A stretch of DNA of 64,000 nt from Elstera sp043721315 (GTDB lineage: Bacteria > Pseudomonadota > Alphaproteobacteria > Elsterales > Elsteraceae): NCBI GenBank assembly GCA_043721315.1, contig JAYSQZ010000017.1:31716-95715 (forward strand), in the 5' to 3' direction. How positions within the stretch are numbered: the stretch's first letter is position 1; each line of letters opens with the position of its first letter. Shown piece after piece: positions 10,043-18,466 of this stretch. The notes under the pieces are model-generated. The model worked only from the letters and a program-made list of their open reading frames with translations. It had not been told where the DNA came from and did not search any database. Made by a program: the position numbers and the translations under genes.

Positions 10043-10977
10043 TCTCGCTCGTCCGCCCCGATAGCACTGTTCCGCTCGCCGAACGGCTGCCCGCTTTGCG
10101 GGGGCGCGTGACGGCGAACGCACCGTTGAGCGCGATCACTTGGTTCGCGGTCGGTGGCCCGGCGGAAGTCTTAGTGCGCCCGGCGGATGAAGACGATCTT
10201 GCCGCCCTGCTCGCGGGTCTGCCGCCCGACGTGCCCGTAACGGTCATCGGCGTCGGCTCGAACCTATTGGTGCGCGACGGCGGCGTTCCGGGCGTGGTGT
10301 TGCGTTTGGGGAAGGGCTTTGCCGGAATTTCGACCCACGGCACCGAGGTTCAGGCCGGGGCCGCCGCGCTCGATCTGAACGTCGCGCTGACCGCTGCTGA
10401 GGCGGGAATTGCCGGACTGGAGTTTCTCTCTGGTGTTCCCGGCACCATCGGCGGCGCGCTGCGAATGAATGCCGGGGCCTATGGCGGCGATATGGCGCAA
10501 GTGCTGCTGGAAGCGCGCGCGCTCGACCGGAAGGGCGCACGGCAGAGCGCAACGCTGACCGAGATGGGCCTGACCTACCGCCATTCCGAAGCCCCCGCCG
10601 ACTGGATTTTCACCGAAGCGACCCTGCGCGGGACGGACGCCGACCCGAAGAGCATCGGTGCACGCCTAACCGAAATCCGCACCAACCGCGAGGCCGCCCA
10701 GCCGATCCGTGCCAAAACTGGCGGCTCGACTTTTAAGAACCCGCTAGGCGAGAAAGCCTGGGAACTTATTGATAAAGCCGGGTGCCGGGGCTTGAGGCTG
10801 GGCGGCGCGCAGGTTTCGGAAAAACACACGAACTTCCTCATCAATACCGGCACGGCCACCGCCGCCGAAATTGAAGCCTTGGGTGAAGAGGTTCGCCGCC
10901 GGGTGGTGGAAACCTCTGGCGTAGCGCTGGAATGGGAAATCAAACGCATCGGCCTGACCGCAGGAGAAGCCGCATGA
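10039..10977 (+). CDS. murB: UDP-N-acetylenolpyruvoylglucosamine reductase MurB
   Basis: MurB is the FAD- and NADPH-dependent reductase that produces UDP-MurNAc. It has the FAD-binding N-terminal region (WFAVGGPAEVLVRP, GVGSNLLVRDGG, SGVPGTIGGALRMNAGAYGG). The proton-donating serine lies in the GGSTFKNP motif, with KHTNFLIN near the end. The start is taken as GTG 10039 because it forms a GTGA overlap with the murC stop; an earlier in-frame start at 9946 would lie deep inside murC. The resulting length of 312 residues fits the short type of MurB. Confidence 0.93.
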   Translation: MISLVRPDSTVPLAERLPALRGRVTANAPLSAITWFAVGGPAEVLVRPADEDDLAALLAGLPPDVPVTVIGVGSNLLVRDGGVPGVVLRLGKGFAGISTHGTEVQAGAAALDLNVALTAAEAGIAGLEFLSGVPGTIGGALRMNAGAYGGDMAQVLLEARALDRKGARQSATLTEMGLTYRHSEAPADWIFTEATLRGTDADPKSIGARLTEIRTNREAAQPIRAKTGGSTFKNPLGEKAWELIDKAGCRGLRLGGAQVSEKHTNFLINTGTATAAEIEALGEEVRRRVVETSGVALEWEIKRIGLTAGEAA

Positions 10978-11909
10978 GCGCCCCCCGCCATATCGCCGTG
11001 CTCATGGGTGGCTGGTCGGCAGAGCGCCCGGTATCGCTAGCCTCTGGGGCTGCGGTTGCGGCGGCGTTGCGAGAGGCGGGCTTTGCCGTGACCGAAATCG
11101 ACGTATCGCGCGATCCCGCTGCCCTCATCGCCGCGCTCACGCCGAAACCGGACGCAGTGTTCAACGCCCTACACGGCACGGGCGGGGAAGACGGCACGGT
11201 GCAAGCCCTGCTCGATTTACTTCAAATTGCCTACACCCACTCCGGCGTGCTGGCGTCGGCAATAGCGATGAATAAACCCGTCGCCAAAAAGTTGTTCGCG
11301 GGCGAAGGCTTGCGGGTGCCGGGGGGCGGGCTGTTCTCTAAGGCCGAGGTTCTGGCCGGCGACGTACTGCCGCGCCCCTATGTGGTAAAGCCGCCCGCCG
11401 AAGGCTCCAGCTTTGGCGTGCAGATCGTGCGCGTTGGCGATAATGGCCCCGCTCTTGCCGAATGGGGGTTCGGCGATCAGGTGCTGGTTGAACCCTATAT
11501 CGCCGGGCGGGAACTCACGGTTGCCGTGATGGACGATCCCGAAACCGGGCAACCGCGCGCGCTGGGGGCCATCGAAATCGTCCACGCTCACGGCTTCTTC
11601 GATTACGAGGCCAAATATAAGGGCGGCGAGGCAGAGCATATCATGCCGCCGGATGTGCCGGGTGTCGTGCTGGATGAGTTGTACGATGTGGCTGTCCGCG
11701 CGCATCAAGCGCTGGGGTGCCGGGGCGTGTCGCGCTCGGACTTCCGGTACGACGATACGCAAGGCGCACCCGGCACGGTCTGGCTGCTCGAAACCAATAC
11801 GCAGCCGGGCATGACGCCGACCTCGCTGGTGCCCGATGCCGCGCGCAGCCAGGGTATTTCCTTTGTTGAACTGGTCACGATTATGGTGGAGCAAGCCCGA
11901 TGGGGATGA
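10974..11909 (+). CDS. ddl: D-alanine--D-alanine ligase
   Basis: This ATP-grasp enzyme makes the D-Ala-D-Ala dipeptide used by MurF. HIAVLMGGWSAERPVSL at the N-terminus, ALHGTGGEDG, VVKPPAEGSSFGV (ATP-grasp loop) and LLETNTQPGMT near the C-terminus follow the Ddl order. Start ATG 10974 overlaps the murB stop (ATGA); an upstream ATG at 10932 lies inside murB and would add 14 residues not seen in the family. Length is 311. It sits between murB and ftsQ, the standard alphaproteobacterial arrangement. Confidence 0.94.
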   Translation: MSAPRHIAVLMGGWSAERPVSLASGAAVAAALREAGFAVTEIDVSRDPAALIAALTPKPDAVFNALHGTGGEDGTVQALLDLLQIAYTHSGVLASAIAMNKPVAKKLFAGEGLRVPGGGLFSKAEVLAGDVLPRPYVVKPPAEGSSFGVQIVRVGDNGPALAEWGFGDQVLVEPYIAGRELTVAVMDDPETGQPRALGAIEIVHAHGFFDYEAKYKGGEAEHIMPPDVPGVVLDELYDVAVRAHQALGCRGVSRSDFRYDDTQGAPGTVWLLETNTQPGMTPTSLVPDAARSQGISFVELVTIMVEQARWG

Positions 11910-13093
11910 GCGATTTGCACCTCGATCCGCTCGACCGGCCCAACCTGCCGAGCTTTCTGCTGGCCCCAAAGCAGGCGAAGCCCCCCGCCGGTGCGCGGCT
12001 GCGGGCAGCCCTCACCGGCTGGCTGCCGAAACGTGCGGGCAAAACGCAAGCGCCCAAGAAAATCACCGATCCGAAGCGCCTGCTAATGGGGCCGAGCGTT
12101 ACCCCCACGGCACCGCCGCCCATAACACCGATTGAACCGAAACTCCAGGCGCGGCTGATTTCCCCCAACCAGCCCATCACCTCGCCCAGCCGGAAAGCGC
12201 ACCCCCCCGTTGCGCCGAGGGTTCCGGGCAGGGCCTTGATCGTCGTACCGAACCCGCCGAAGCGTCGCCCGCCGAATAAGTGGCTGCGGCCTGCCCTGTG
12301 GGGCCTCGGTGGCACGTTCACCTTGGCGCTCGTGGCCGGTCTCGGTGTGACAATTGCGCTACATCCTGCCGCTCCTGTGCAAAATACCTCCGGCCCTGTT
12401 CTCCCCCGATCCGGCTTTTTCGCGCAGGTTGGTGCGGGTTTTGGGTTGCGCGTTCAGGAAGTTCTTGTTGAGGGCCGCATTCGTTCCGGCTCCGAAACGA
12501 TCATGGAATCCTTGCAAACTCGGCGCGGAGAAGCGATTCTAGGCTTCGATGCTGAAGCCGCCCGTCAGCGGTTAGAAGCGCTTCCCTGGATCCTGTCCGC
12601 AGTCGTAGAACGGCGCCTGCCGGATACGGTTTATGTCCGTCTCACGGAGCGGTCGCCTTTTGCCCTGTGGCAAAACGGTGGACGGTTCCACCTCGTGGAT
12701 TCCAGAGGCGTAACCATTTTGGCGGATCGGGGCCTCACGGACCCAAGCGGTGAATTCGCTTCCCTGCCGGTGATTGTTGGCGAGGGGGCACCCCAGCGTG
12801 CGGAAGAAATCCTGCTGCTGCTGGAAGGGGAACCGCAGATAAAACCGCTCGTCGCCGCCGTTATTCGAGTGGGGGACCGGCGCTGGAATCTGCGGCTTAC
12901 CAACGGTATCGACGTGCGCCTACCGGAAGAAAATCCGGCAGTCGCCCTGGGAGTACTCGCGGATCTGCACCGACAGCAGAAGCTGTTGGATCGGGACATT
13001 GTCGCCATCGACTTGCGACAAGCCGACCGCATGATCGTGCAACTCAGTCCGGCAGCGGCGGTCCAAAAGCAGGTAAACGGGGGGAACGGCTAG
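11900..13093 (+). CDS. ftsQ: Cell division protein FtsQ
   Basis: FtsQ is a bitopic divisome protein linking early and late division proteins. The 397-residue product begins with a long proline- and lysine-rich cytoplasmic tail of about 130 residues, then one membrane helix (about 131-153), then a POTRA domain (from VQEVLVEGR) and a beta domain (ERRLPDTVYVRLTERSPFALWQ). The unusually long N-terminal tail is typical of alphaproteobacteria. I prefer ATG 11900 because GGAG lies 9 bases upstream; ATG 11906, which gives an ATGA overlap with the ddl stop, is the alternative. ftsA follows after one base. Confidence 0.9.
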   Translation: MGMSDLHLDPLDRPNLPSFLLAPKQAKPPAGARLRAALTGWLPKRAGKTQAPKKITDPKRLLMGPSVTPTAPPPITPIEPKLQARLISPNQPITSPSRKAHPPVAPRVPGRALIVVPNPPKRRPPNKWLRPALWGLGGTFTLALVAGLGVTIALHPAAPVQNTSGPVLPRSGFFAQVGAGFGLRVQEVLVEGRIRSGSETIMESLQTRRGEAILGFDAEAARQRLEALPWILSAVVERRLPDTVYVRLTERSPFALWQNGGRFHLVDSRGVTILADRGLTDPSGEFASLPVIVGEGAPQRAEEILLLLEGEPQIKPLVAAVIRVGDRRWNLRLTNGIDVRLPEENPAVALGVLADLHRQQKLLDRDIVAIDLRQADRMIVQLSPAAAVQKQVNGGNG

Positions 13094-13094
13094 A

Positions 13095-14357
13095 ATGAGC
13101 ATACGGAAGGGATCGACCAAAGCCCGTAACGGTATTGTGGCGACGCTCGATCTGGGCACGACCAAAACCACCTGCCTGATTGCGCGGGTGGATGGCGGTG
13201 TGCCGCGCGTGACCGGTATTGGTATGATCGGCTCCAAAGGCATTAAAGCCGGAACGATTGCCGACATTGATGCCGCCGAAAAAAACATCCTCTCCGCCGT
13301 TCACGCTGCCGAACAAATGGCGGGCGAAACCATTCAGGGCGTCATCGTGAGCATGACGGGCGGGAACCTGTCGTCGCGCGTGGCGCAGCACGAGTTGTCC
13401 ATAGATAATCACGAGATTGCCGATGCGGACGTGCGCCGCGTGCTGGAAGCCGGGCGGCAGAATATGGAGCCGACCGACCGCACGATGCTGCACACCATCC
13501 CCGTGGGCTTCACGATCGACGGCAGCCGGGGCATCCGCGATCCGCGCGGTATGTACGGGCAGCGGTTGGGCGTGAATATGCACGTTGTCTCGGCCTCTAC
13601 CTCGGCGCTGAAAACTTTGGCGATGGTCATTGCCCGCTGCCATTTGGAACTCGATGGCGTTGTTGCCGCCCCTTACGCCGCCGGTATGTCGGTGCTGGTG
13701 CCCGACGAGCGGGAGATGGGCTGCACGCTGATTGATCTTGGTGGCGGCGTTACCACGATGGCGGTCTTCTTCGATGGCAAGCTGGTGTTCACCGACTCGG
13801 TGCCCATCGGCGGCGGCCATGTGACCACTGATATTGCGCGCGGGCTTTCAACCCCGTTGGCCCATGCGGAACGGATGAAAACCCTCTACGGCGCGGCCCT
13901 GGTCGCCAGCGCCGACGAGCGGGAAATCATCGAAGTTCCGCTGGTCGGCGAGGATGATCGCCTGACCGCGCACCACATTCCAAAGTCGATTCTTACCGGG
14001 ATTATCCAACCCCGGTTGGAGGAGACTTTTGAACTTGTCCGCAGTCGCTTGGAGGCGAGTGGCTTGGACAAGATAGCGGGCCGACGGGCCGTTCTCTCGG
14101 GGGGCGCAAGTCAGCTCTCCGGGGTGCGCGACCTTGCGGCCCATATTCTCGATAAGCAGGTCCGTGTGGGTAAACCCCAAGGGTTTCACGGCCTGCCCGT
14201 CGATTTTGCCGGTCCGGCCTATGCAACTTGCACAGGTTTGATCGCCCACGCCCTTCAACCGACATCCGAGCCTGCGAAAGGGGGACGCAAAACGTCCGCC
14301 GCACCGCCGACCGGAATGATCGGACGGCTTGGGTTATGGCTCAAAGAAAACTTCTAA
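13095..14357 (+). CDS. ftsA: Cell division protein FtsA
   Basis: FtsA is the actin-like ATPase that tethers FtsZ filaments to the membrane. Actin-fold nucleotide-binding motifs are visible: phosphate-1 DLGTTKTTCLIARV near the N-terminus, the 1C-domain segment from about residue 85 (EQMAGETI), phosphate-2 LIDLGGGVTTMAVF, and the adenosine motif LSGGASQLSGV. The extreme C-terminus IGRLGLWLKENF is an amphipathic helix of the kind used as membrane-targeting sequence. Length is 420. It is separated from ftsZ by 113 bases that contain a copy of the dispersed palindromic repeat. Confidence 0.96.
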   Translation: MSIRKGSTKARNGIVATLDLGTTKTTCLIARVDGGVPRVTGIGMIGSKGIKAGTIADIDAAEKNILSAVHAAEQMAGETIQGVIVSMTGGNLSSRVAQHELSIDNHEIADADVRRVLEAGRQNMEPTDRTMLHTIPVGFTIDGSRGIRDPRGMYGQRLGVNMHVVSASTSALKTLAMVIARCHLELDGVVAAPYAAGMSVLVPDEREMGCTLIDLGGGVTTMAVFFDGKLVFTDSVPIGGGHVTTDIARGLSTPLAHAERMKTLYGAALVASADEREIIEVPLVGEDDRLTAHHIPKSILTGIIQPRLEETFELVRSRLEASGLDKIAGRRAVLSGGASQLSGVRDLAAHILDKQVRVGKPQGFHGLPVDFAGPAYATCTGLIAHALQPTSEPAKGGRKTSAAPPTGMIGRLGLWLKENF

Positions 14358-14400
14358 CGCAAATCCCGAGCGGGCAAGTGCCCGTGACGACGTATTTGCG
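14358..14400. repeat. Palindromic repeat, partial copy A (ftsA-ftsZ gap)
   Basis: Nested inverted repeat: outer arms CGCAAAT / ATTTGCG and inner arms CGGGC / GCCCG, separated by cccgag and tgacgacgt. It matches one half of the 105-base elements at 21395-21499 and 24465-24569, in the same orientation as the latter. Located directly after the ftsA stop, it may act on the ftsA-ftsZ transcript. Confidence 0.75.
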
Positions 14401-14470
14401 GACCTAACAAAAATGAGGCGCGATAGGCGCCCGGCTCGATCATCAAAGTTTTTCGAAGCGGAGGCACAAA

Positions 14471-16297
14471 ATGGCTATGCAAATCGGTTTGAGCAATCCT
14501 AGCGATCACGAACTGCGCCCGCGTATCACGGTCGTGGGCTGCGGCGGTGCGGGCGGGAATGCCGTTAACAATATGATCCGCGCCAATCTGCAAGGCGTCG
14601 AATTCGTCGTTACCAATACGGATAATCAAGCGCTGGGGCATAATCTCTCCTCGCGCCGCATTCAGCTTGGCACCGAGCTAACACGGGGCCTGGGCGCGGG
14701 CGCGAAGCCGGAGATAGGCCGGGCTGCCGCCGAAGAGTGCATCGAAGAAATCATGCAGCAGCTTGATGGCTCCAATATGGTGTTCATCACGGCGGGCATG
14801 GGCGGTGGTACGGGTACCGGTGCTGCCCCGGTGATTGCGCGGGCAGCCCGCGAGCGCGGTATTCTGACCGTCGGCGTCGTCACCAAGCCGTTCCATTTTG
14901 AAGGCGCGCACCGGATGCGCCTTGCCGAGAATGGTATTCTCGATCTTCAGCAGTATGTTGATACGCTGATTATCATTCCGAACCAAAACCTGTTCCGCCT
15001 CGCCAACGAGCGCACCACGTTCGCCGATGCCTTCAAAATGGCCGACGATGTGTTGCATGCGGGCGTGCGCGGCGTGACCGACCTCATGATGATGCCGGGC
15101 CTTATCAACCTCGATTTTGCCGACATCCGCACCGTTATGAGCGAAATGGGCAAGGCGATGATGGGCACGGGGGAAGCCACGGGCGACCGCCGCGCGCTGG
15201 ATGCCGCCGAAGCCGCCATTTCCAACCCGCTGCTGGACGATGCCTCGATGAAGGGCGCGCGCGCCGTGCTCATCAACATCACCGGCGGTCTCGATATGAC
15301 CCTGTTTGAAGCCGATGAAGCCGCCAACCGTATCCGCGAAGAAGTGGACCCGGACGCAAACATCATCTTCGGCTCCACCTTCGATGAAAGCCTGGAAGGC
15401 CGCGTTCGCGTGTCGGTCGTCGCTACGGGGATCGAGTCGGAAGCTGCTGCCGAGCCGCGCCGCCCGCAAATCACCCTGGTGACGGATGCCACGCCGCGCG
15501 CCCCGCACCAGAACTCGGGCCAGAACTCGGGCCAGAACTCGGGCCAGCACAATACGGTCTCGCAAAGCTCGGCGGCCATCGGTAGCGGTTACTCGCCAAT
15601 GACCAGCGTGCCGATGCACCCGTCGCATTATGCGGCAGCATCCCCGGTGATGAGCACCGAAACCGCGCCGACCAACGGCCCGGCGTTCGGCATTCAAGGC
15701 AATCTTGCCGTCGCCCCGCAGCCTGTCGTCACGCAAAGCCTGAGCGCGCCCGTGCGCCCGCAGGCCGGGCCGAGCACCGCCATGTCAGGCTCGTTCAACC
15801 CGGCGCCGCGTGTTTTGGCGCCCGCTCACACGGCACCGGCTCACACAGCGGTAGCGCCTTCGGTTGATGGTGGCTTTATTCCGCCGCGCCCGGTGGAAGC
15901 CTCGATGCAACCGGCGATGACCCAGCGCGTCGTTCCCAGCGTTTCATCGGAACCGACGATGACCCAGCCAACCAGCGTGGGCAATGCCGCCCTCGCGATG
16001 CAACCGATCCATGTTCCCACCCCCGCCGCATCCCCAGCGTCGGCAAAGGACAAGAACCGCGCGCCCAGCCTGTTCGAGCGTTTCACCAATCCGCTGTCCG
16101 CCGGGCGTCGGCCAGAGGCCGCTCCCGCCGTCACCCCGTCGGCAGGCAGCCGCGTTCAGGGCGGTGGTTCTGCTCCAACCGCGCCGACGGCAGCCGCATC
16201 GCCGCGTTCGGGCGATACAGGAACCCGTCCGATCTCCAGCCAAGCCGATGACGATCTGTTGGAAATCCCGGCGTTTCTGCGTCGGCAAGCGAACTAG
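14471..16297 (+). CDS. ftsZ: Cell division GTPase FtsZ
   Basis: FtsZ is the tubulin-like GTPase that forms the Z-ring. The GTP-binding signature GGGTGTG is at residues 111-117, VVGCGGAGGNAVNN at 21-34, and the T7 synergy loop GLINLDFADIR at 210-220. The GTPase core ends near residue 330. A long low-complexity proline/alanine/threonine linker of about 260 residues follows, then the conserved terminal peptide with LEIPAFLRRQAN, which binds FtsA. The linker includes three tandem QNSG units encoded by near-identical 12-base repeats (about 15511-15546). A good GGAGG site precedes the ATG. At 608 residues it is long even for alphaproteobacteria, because of the linker. Confidence 0.97.
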   Translation: MAMQIGLSNPSDHELRPRITVVGCGGAGGNAVNNMIRANLQGVEFVVTNTDNQALGHNLSSRRIQLGTELTRGLGAGAKPEIGRAAAEECIEEIMQQLDGSNMVFITAGMGGGTGTGAAPVIARAARERGILTVGVVTKPFHFEGAHRMRLAENGILDLQQYVDTLIIIPNQNLFRLANERTTFADAFKMADDVLHAGVRGVTDLMMMPGLINLDFADIRTVMSEMGKAMMGTGEATGDRRALDAAEAAISNPLLDDASMKGARAVLINITGGLDMTLFEADEAANRIREEVDPDANIIFGSTFDESLEGRVRVSVVATGIESEAAAEPRRPQITLVTDATPRAPHQNSGQNSGQNSGQHNTVSQSSAAIGSGYSPMTSVPMHPSHYAAASPVMSTETAPTNGPAFGIQGNLAVAPQPVVTQSLSAPVRPQAGPSTAMSGSFNPAPRVLAPAHTAPAHTAVAPSVDGGFIPPRPVEASMQPAMTQRVVPSVSSEPTMTQPTSVGNAALAMQPIHVPTPAASPASAKDKNRAPSLFERFTNPLSAGRRPEAAPAVTPSAGSRVQGGGSAPTAPTAAASPRSGDTGTRPISSQADDDLLEIPAFLRRQAN

Positions 16298-16343
16298 GCT
16301 ATTTTTTAGCCCTCGCCGGGCGGGCGCATCCGCGCCCTTGGCC

Positions 16344-16364
16344 GCCGCCTCAATGGCGGCTTTT
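16344..16364 (+). terminator. Rho-independent terminator after ftsZ
   Basis: GCCGCC (16344-16349), loop tcaat, GGCGGC (16355-16360), then TTTT. It lies 47 bases after the ftsZ stop and probably ends the dcw operon transcript. Confidence 0.7.
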
Positions 16365-16398
16365 AGAGCAGCAAACGATTGGTCGTTTGCTGCTCTAA
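16363..16398. repeat. Perfect 16-base inverted repeat downstream of ftsZ
   Basis: TTAGAGCAGCAAACGA (16363-16378) pairs perfectly with 16383-16398 around the 4-base loop TTGG. The arm termini (TTAGAGC / GCTCTAA) are shared with the dispersed two-hairpin repeat family, but the rest differs. No long T-run follows, so it may be a transcript stabiliser or a relic of the repeat rather than a terminator. Confidence 0.7.
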
Positions 16399-16554
16399 GC
16401 CCCGTCAGCATCGGCACGGTTGCGCCTCAGCCGTGCCGGGGTTGCCGGAGGTATGACCTAGTTTGAGGAAAACCCGCGCTTTGGGGGTTGTCGGTCGTGC
16501 TTGGGATCGCCACTCTGTGATCCCTCCGCTTCTAGCAGTTTGGCGACTTCACGC

Positions 16555-17892
16555 ATGACGACACTCCCCACTTTAGACCTTCTCTCCGATCTCGTGGCCA
16601 AGGCTCGCGCAGCGGGGGCCGATAGCGCAGATGCGGTAATGCATCACGGCACGTCGGTTTCCATCGAACGCCGCCTAGGGCGCATCGAAAAGCTCGAACG
16701 GTCGGAAGGCCAAGACTTGGGCCTGCGCGTTTTCATTGGTCAGCGCCAAGCCATCGTCTCCAGCAGCGATCTTCGCCCAGACGCGCTGGCGGCGATGGTG
16801 GAACGCGCCCTCGCGATGGCACGGCTGGCACCGGAAGACCCGTTTTGCGGTATTGCCGGGGCGGACCTTCTCGCCAGAAACTTCCCCACGCTTGATAGCG
16901 TCGATCCCCATGAGCCTGATATTGAAACCCTACTTGCCCGTGCGGCTTTAGCGGAAGAAACGGCCATGAGCATTGCCGGGATTACGAACTCCGACGGGGC
17001 CAGCGCTGGATGGGGTTCGGGCTACAGCGCCCTTGTAACCTCTGCCGGGTTTGCCGGTGAAAACCACAGCACCTATCATTCCATCTCCATGACCGCTGTT
17101 GCCGGAACGGGCACGGGCATGGAGCGCGATTACGATTATTCATCCGCCCTGCACGCCGAAGATTTGGACGATCCGGCTCAGATTGGCCGATCCGCCGCCG
17201 AACGGGCGTTACGCCGCCTCAATCCGCGCAAACTGGAAACCGCCAAAGTGCCGGTGATCTTCGATCCGCGCGTAGCAGGTGGCCTCGTTGGGCACGCTTT
17301 GGGCGCGATTTCCGGCCCCAGCATCGCGCGTGGCACCAGCTTTCTGAAAGATAAACTCGGCCAGCCGGTGTTCAGCGCGAAGATCACCTTGCGGGAAGAG
17401 CCGCACCGCAAGCGTGGTCTGCGCTCCCGCCCCTATGATGCCGAAGGGCTACCGACCCAAGCACGCGCCCTGTTTGATAAGGGCGTGCTGACGACGTGGC
17501 TGCTCGATCTGCGCTCGGCCCGGCAGTTGAACCTTGCGCCCACAGGCCACGCCGCGCGCGGCACATCCGGCCCGCCCGGCCCCGCCGCGAGCAACCTGAC
17601 CGTGGACGCAGGGACGCTAAAACCGCAGGAGCTTTATGCGGGCGAAAACGCGCTTTATGTGACCGACCTGATGGGCCAGGGCGTTAACGGCCTCACGGGC
17701 GATTATAGCCGGGGGGCGGCGGGCTTCTGGATCGAGAAGGGTGAAATCGCCTATCCGGTCAGCGAAATTACCATCGCGGGCAATCTGAAGGATATGTACC
17801 AGACCCTCACCCCCGCCGACGATTTGGAGATCAAACGCGGCCTCGATAGCCCCAGCTTGCGCGTCGATGGCATGGTTTTGGCGGGACGGTAA
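16555..17892 (+). CDS. pmbA: Metalloprotease-related protein PmbA/TldE
   Basis: PmbA (TldE) is the non-catalytic partner of the TldD protease, together acting on microcin-like peptides and antitoxins. The 445-residue product shows the family layout: GADSADAVMHHG and GQDLGLRVF at the N-terminus, RDYDYSSALHAEDLD in the middle, and the region around RVAGGLVGHALGAISG, which in TldD contains the HExxxH zinc site but here lacks it. This argues for the TldE rather than the TldD paralogue. ATG 16555 is chosen; an in-frame TTG 54 bases earlier adds residues unlike the family. Confidence 0.9.
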   Translation: MTTLPTLDLLSDLVAKARAAGADSADAVMHHGTSVSIERRLGRIEKLERSEGQDLGLRVFIGQRQAIVSSSDLRPDALAAMVERALAMARLAPEDPFCGIAGADLLARNFPTLDSVDPHEPDIETLLARAALAEETAMSIAGITNSDGASAGWGSGYSALVTSAGFAGENHSTYHSISMTAVAGTGTGMERDYDYSSALHAEDLDDPAQIGRSAAERALRRLNPRKLETAKVPVIFDPRVAGGLVGHALGAISGPSIARGTSFLKDKLGQPVFSAKITLREEPHRKRGLRSRPYDAEGLPTQARALFDKGVLTTWLLDLRSARQLNLAPTGHAARGTSGPPGPAASNLTVDAGTLKPQELYAGENALYVTDLMGQGVNGLTGDYSRGAAGFWIEKGEIAYPVSEITIAGNLKDMYQTLTPADDLEIKRGLDSPSLRVDGMVLAGR

Positions 17893-17894
17893 TC

Positions 17895-18365
17895 ATGGAA
17901 ACCCCCGCCCCTCTAAAAACCTTCGTGCGTCCATTAGCGTTGACCGACCGTGCCGGGTGGGAAGCGCTTTTTCTCGCCTACGGGAAATTCTACAAAACCG
18001 ACTACAGCCCGGCGCTGATCGACGCCAATTGGCGGCGACTGCACGATCCTGCCGTGGGGCTATACGGGCTAGTGGCGGCAACGGAGACGGGCGACCTCGT
18101 CGGCCTTCTCCACTACATCCCGCACCTGCACACGAATAGCGCGCGGCACGTCGCCTACCTCGAAGACCTGTTCGTCGCCCCGGATGCACGCGGCCAGCGG
18201 GCGGGCGAAAAGCTGATTGATGCCCTGGTCGATATTGGCAAAACCTCCGGCTGGTATCGGATTTACTGGCACACGCACGCAGATAATGCCACCGCACGCA
18301 AACTGTACGACCGCGTGGCGAAACTCTCGGCTTTTGTGCGGTACGATATTTCGTTGGTGCCGTGA
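17895..18365 (+). CDS. GNAT-family N-acetyltransferase
   Basis: A 156-residue single-domain acetyltransferase of the GNAT fold. The acetyl-CoA-binding segment is DLFVAPDARGQRAGEKLIDAL (R/Q-x-x-G-x-G/A variant RGQRAG) at about residues 91-111, and the C-terminal motif with ARKLYDRVAK follows. The substrate cannot be deduced. It starts 2 bases after pmbA, so the two are likely co-transcribed. Confidence 0.85.
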   Translation: METPAPLKTFVRPLALTDRAGWEALFLAYGKFYKTDYSPALIDANWRRLHDPAVGLYGLVAATETGDLVGLLHYIPHLHTNSARHVAYLEDLFVAPDARGQRAGEKLIDALVDIGKTSGWYRIYWHTHADNATARKLYDRVAKLSAFVRYDISLVP

Positions 18366-18466
18366 GGGGCGAAATGCGGCATGGTCTTATTTGACAAAAA
18401 TGCCTGAGACCTGATAGCCATTAATAGCCATAGGATATTTTTATAGAGCGGAGAGAGGATTTAATC

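Noticed and set aside
8630..10123. Long antisense open frame across murC (497 codons)
   Set aside because: It is a GC-rich shadow frame; murC with full motifs occupies the opposite strand.
16501..16554. Upstream extension of pmbA from TTG 16501
   Set aside because: The added residues are not family-like and ATG 16555 is at the normal N-terminus.
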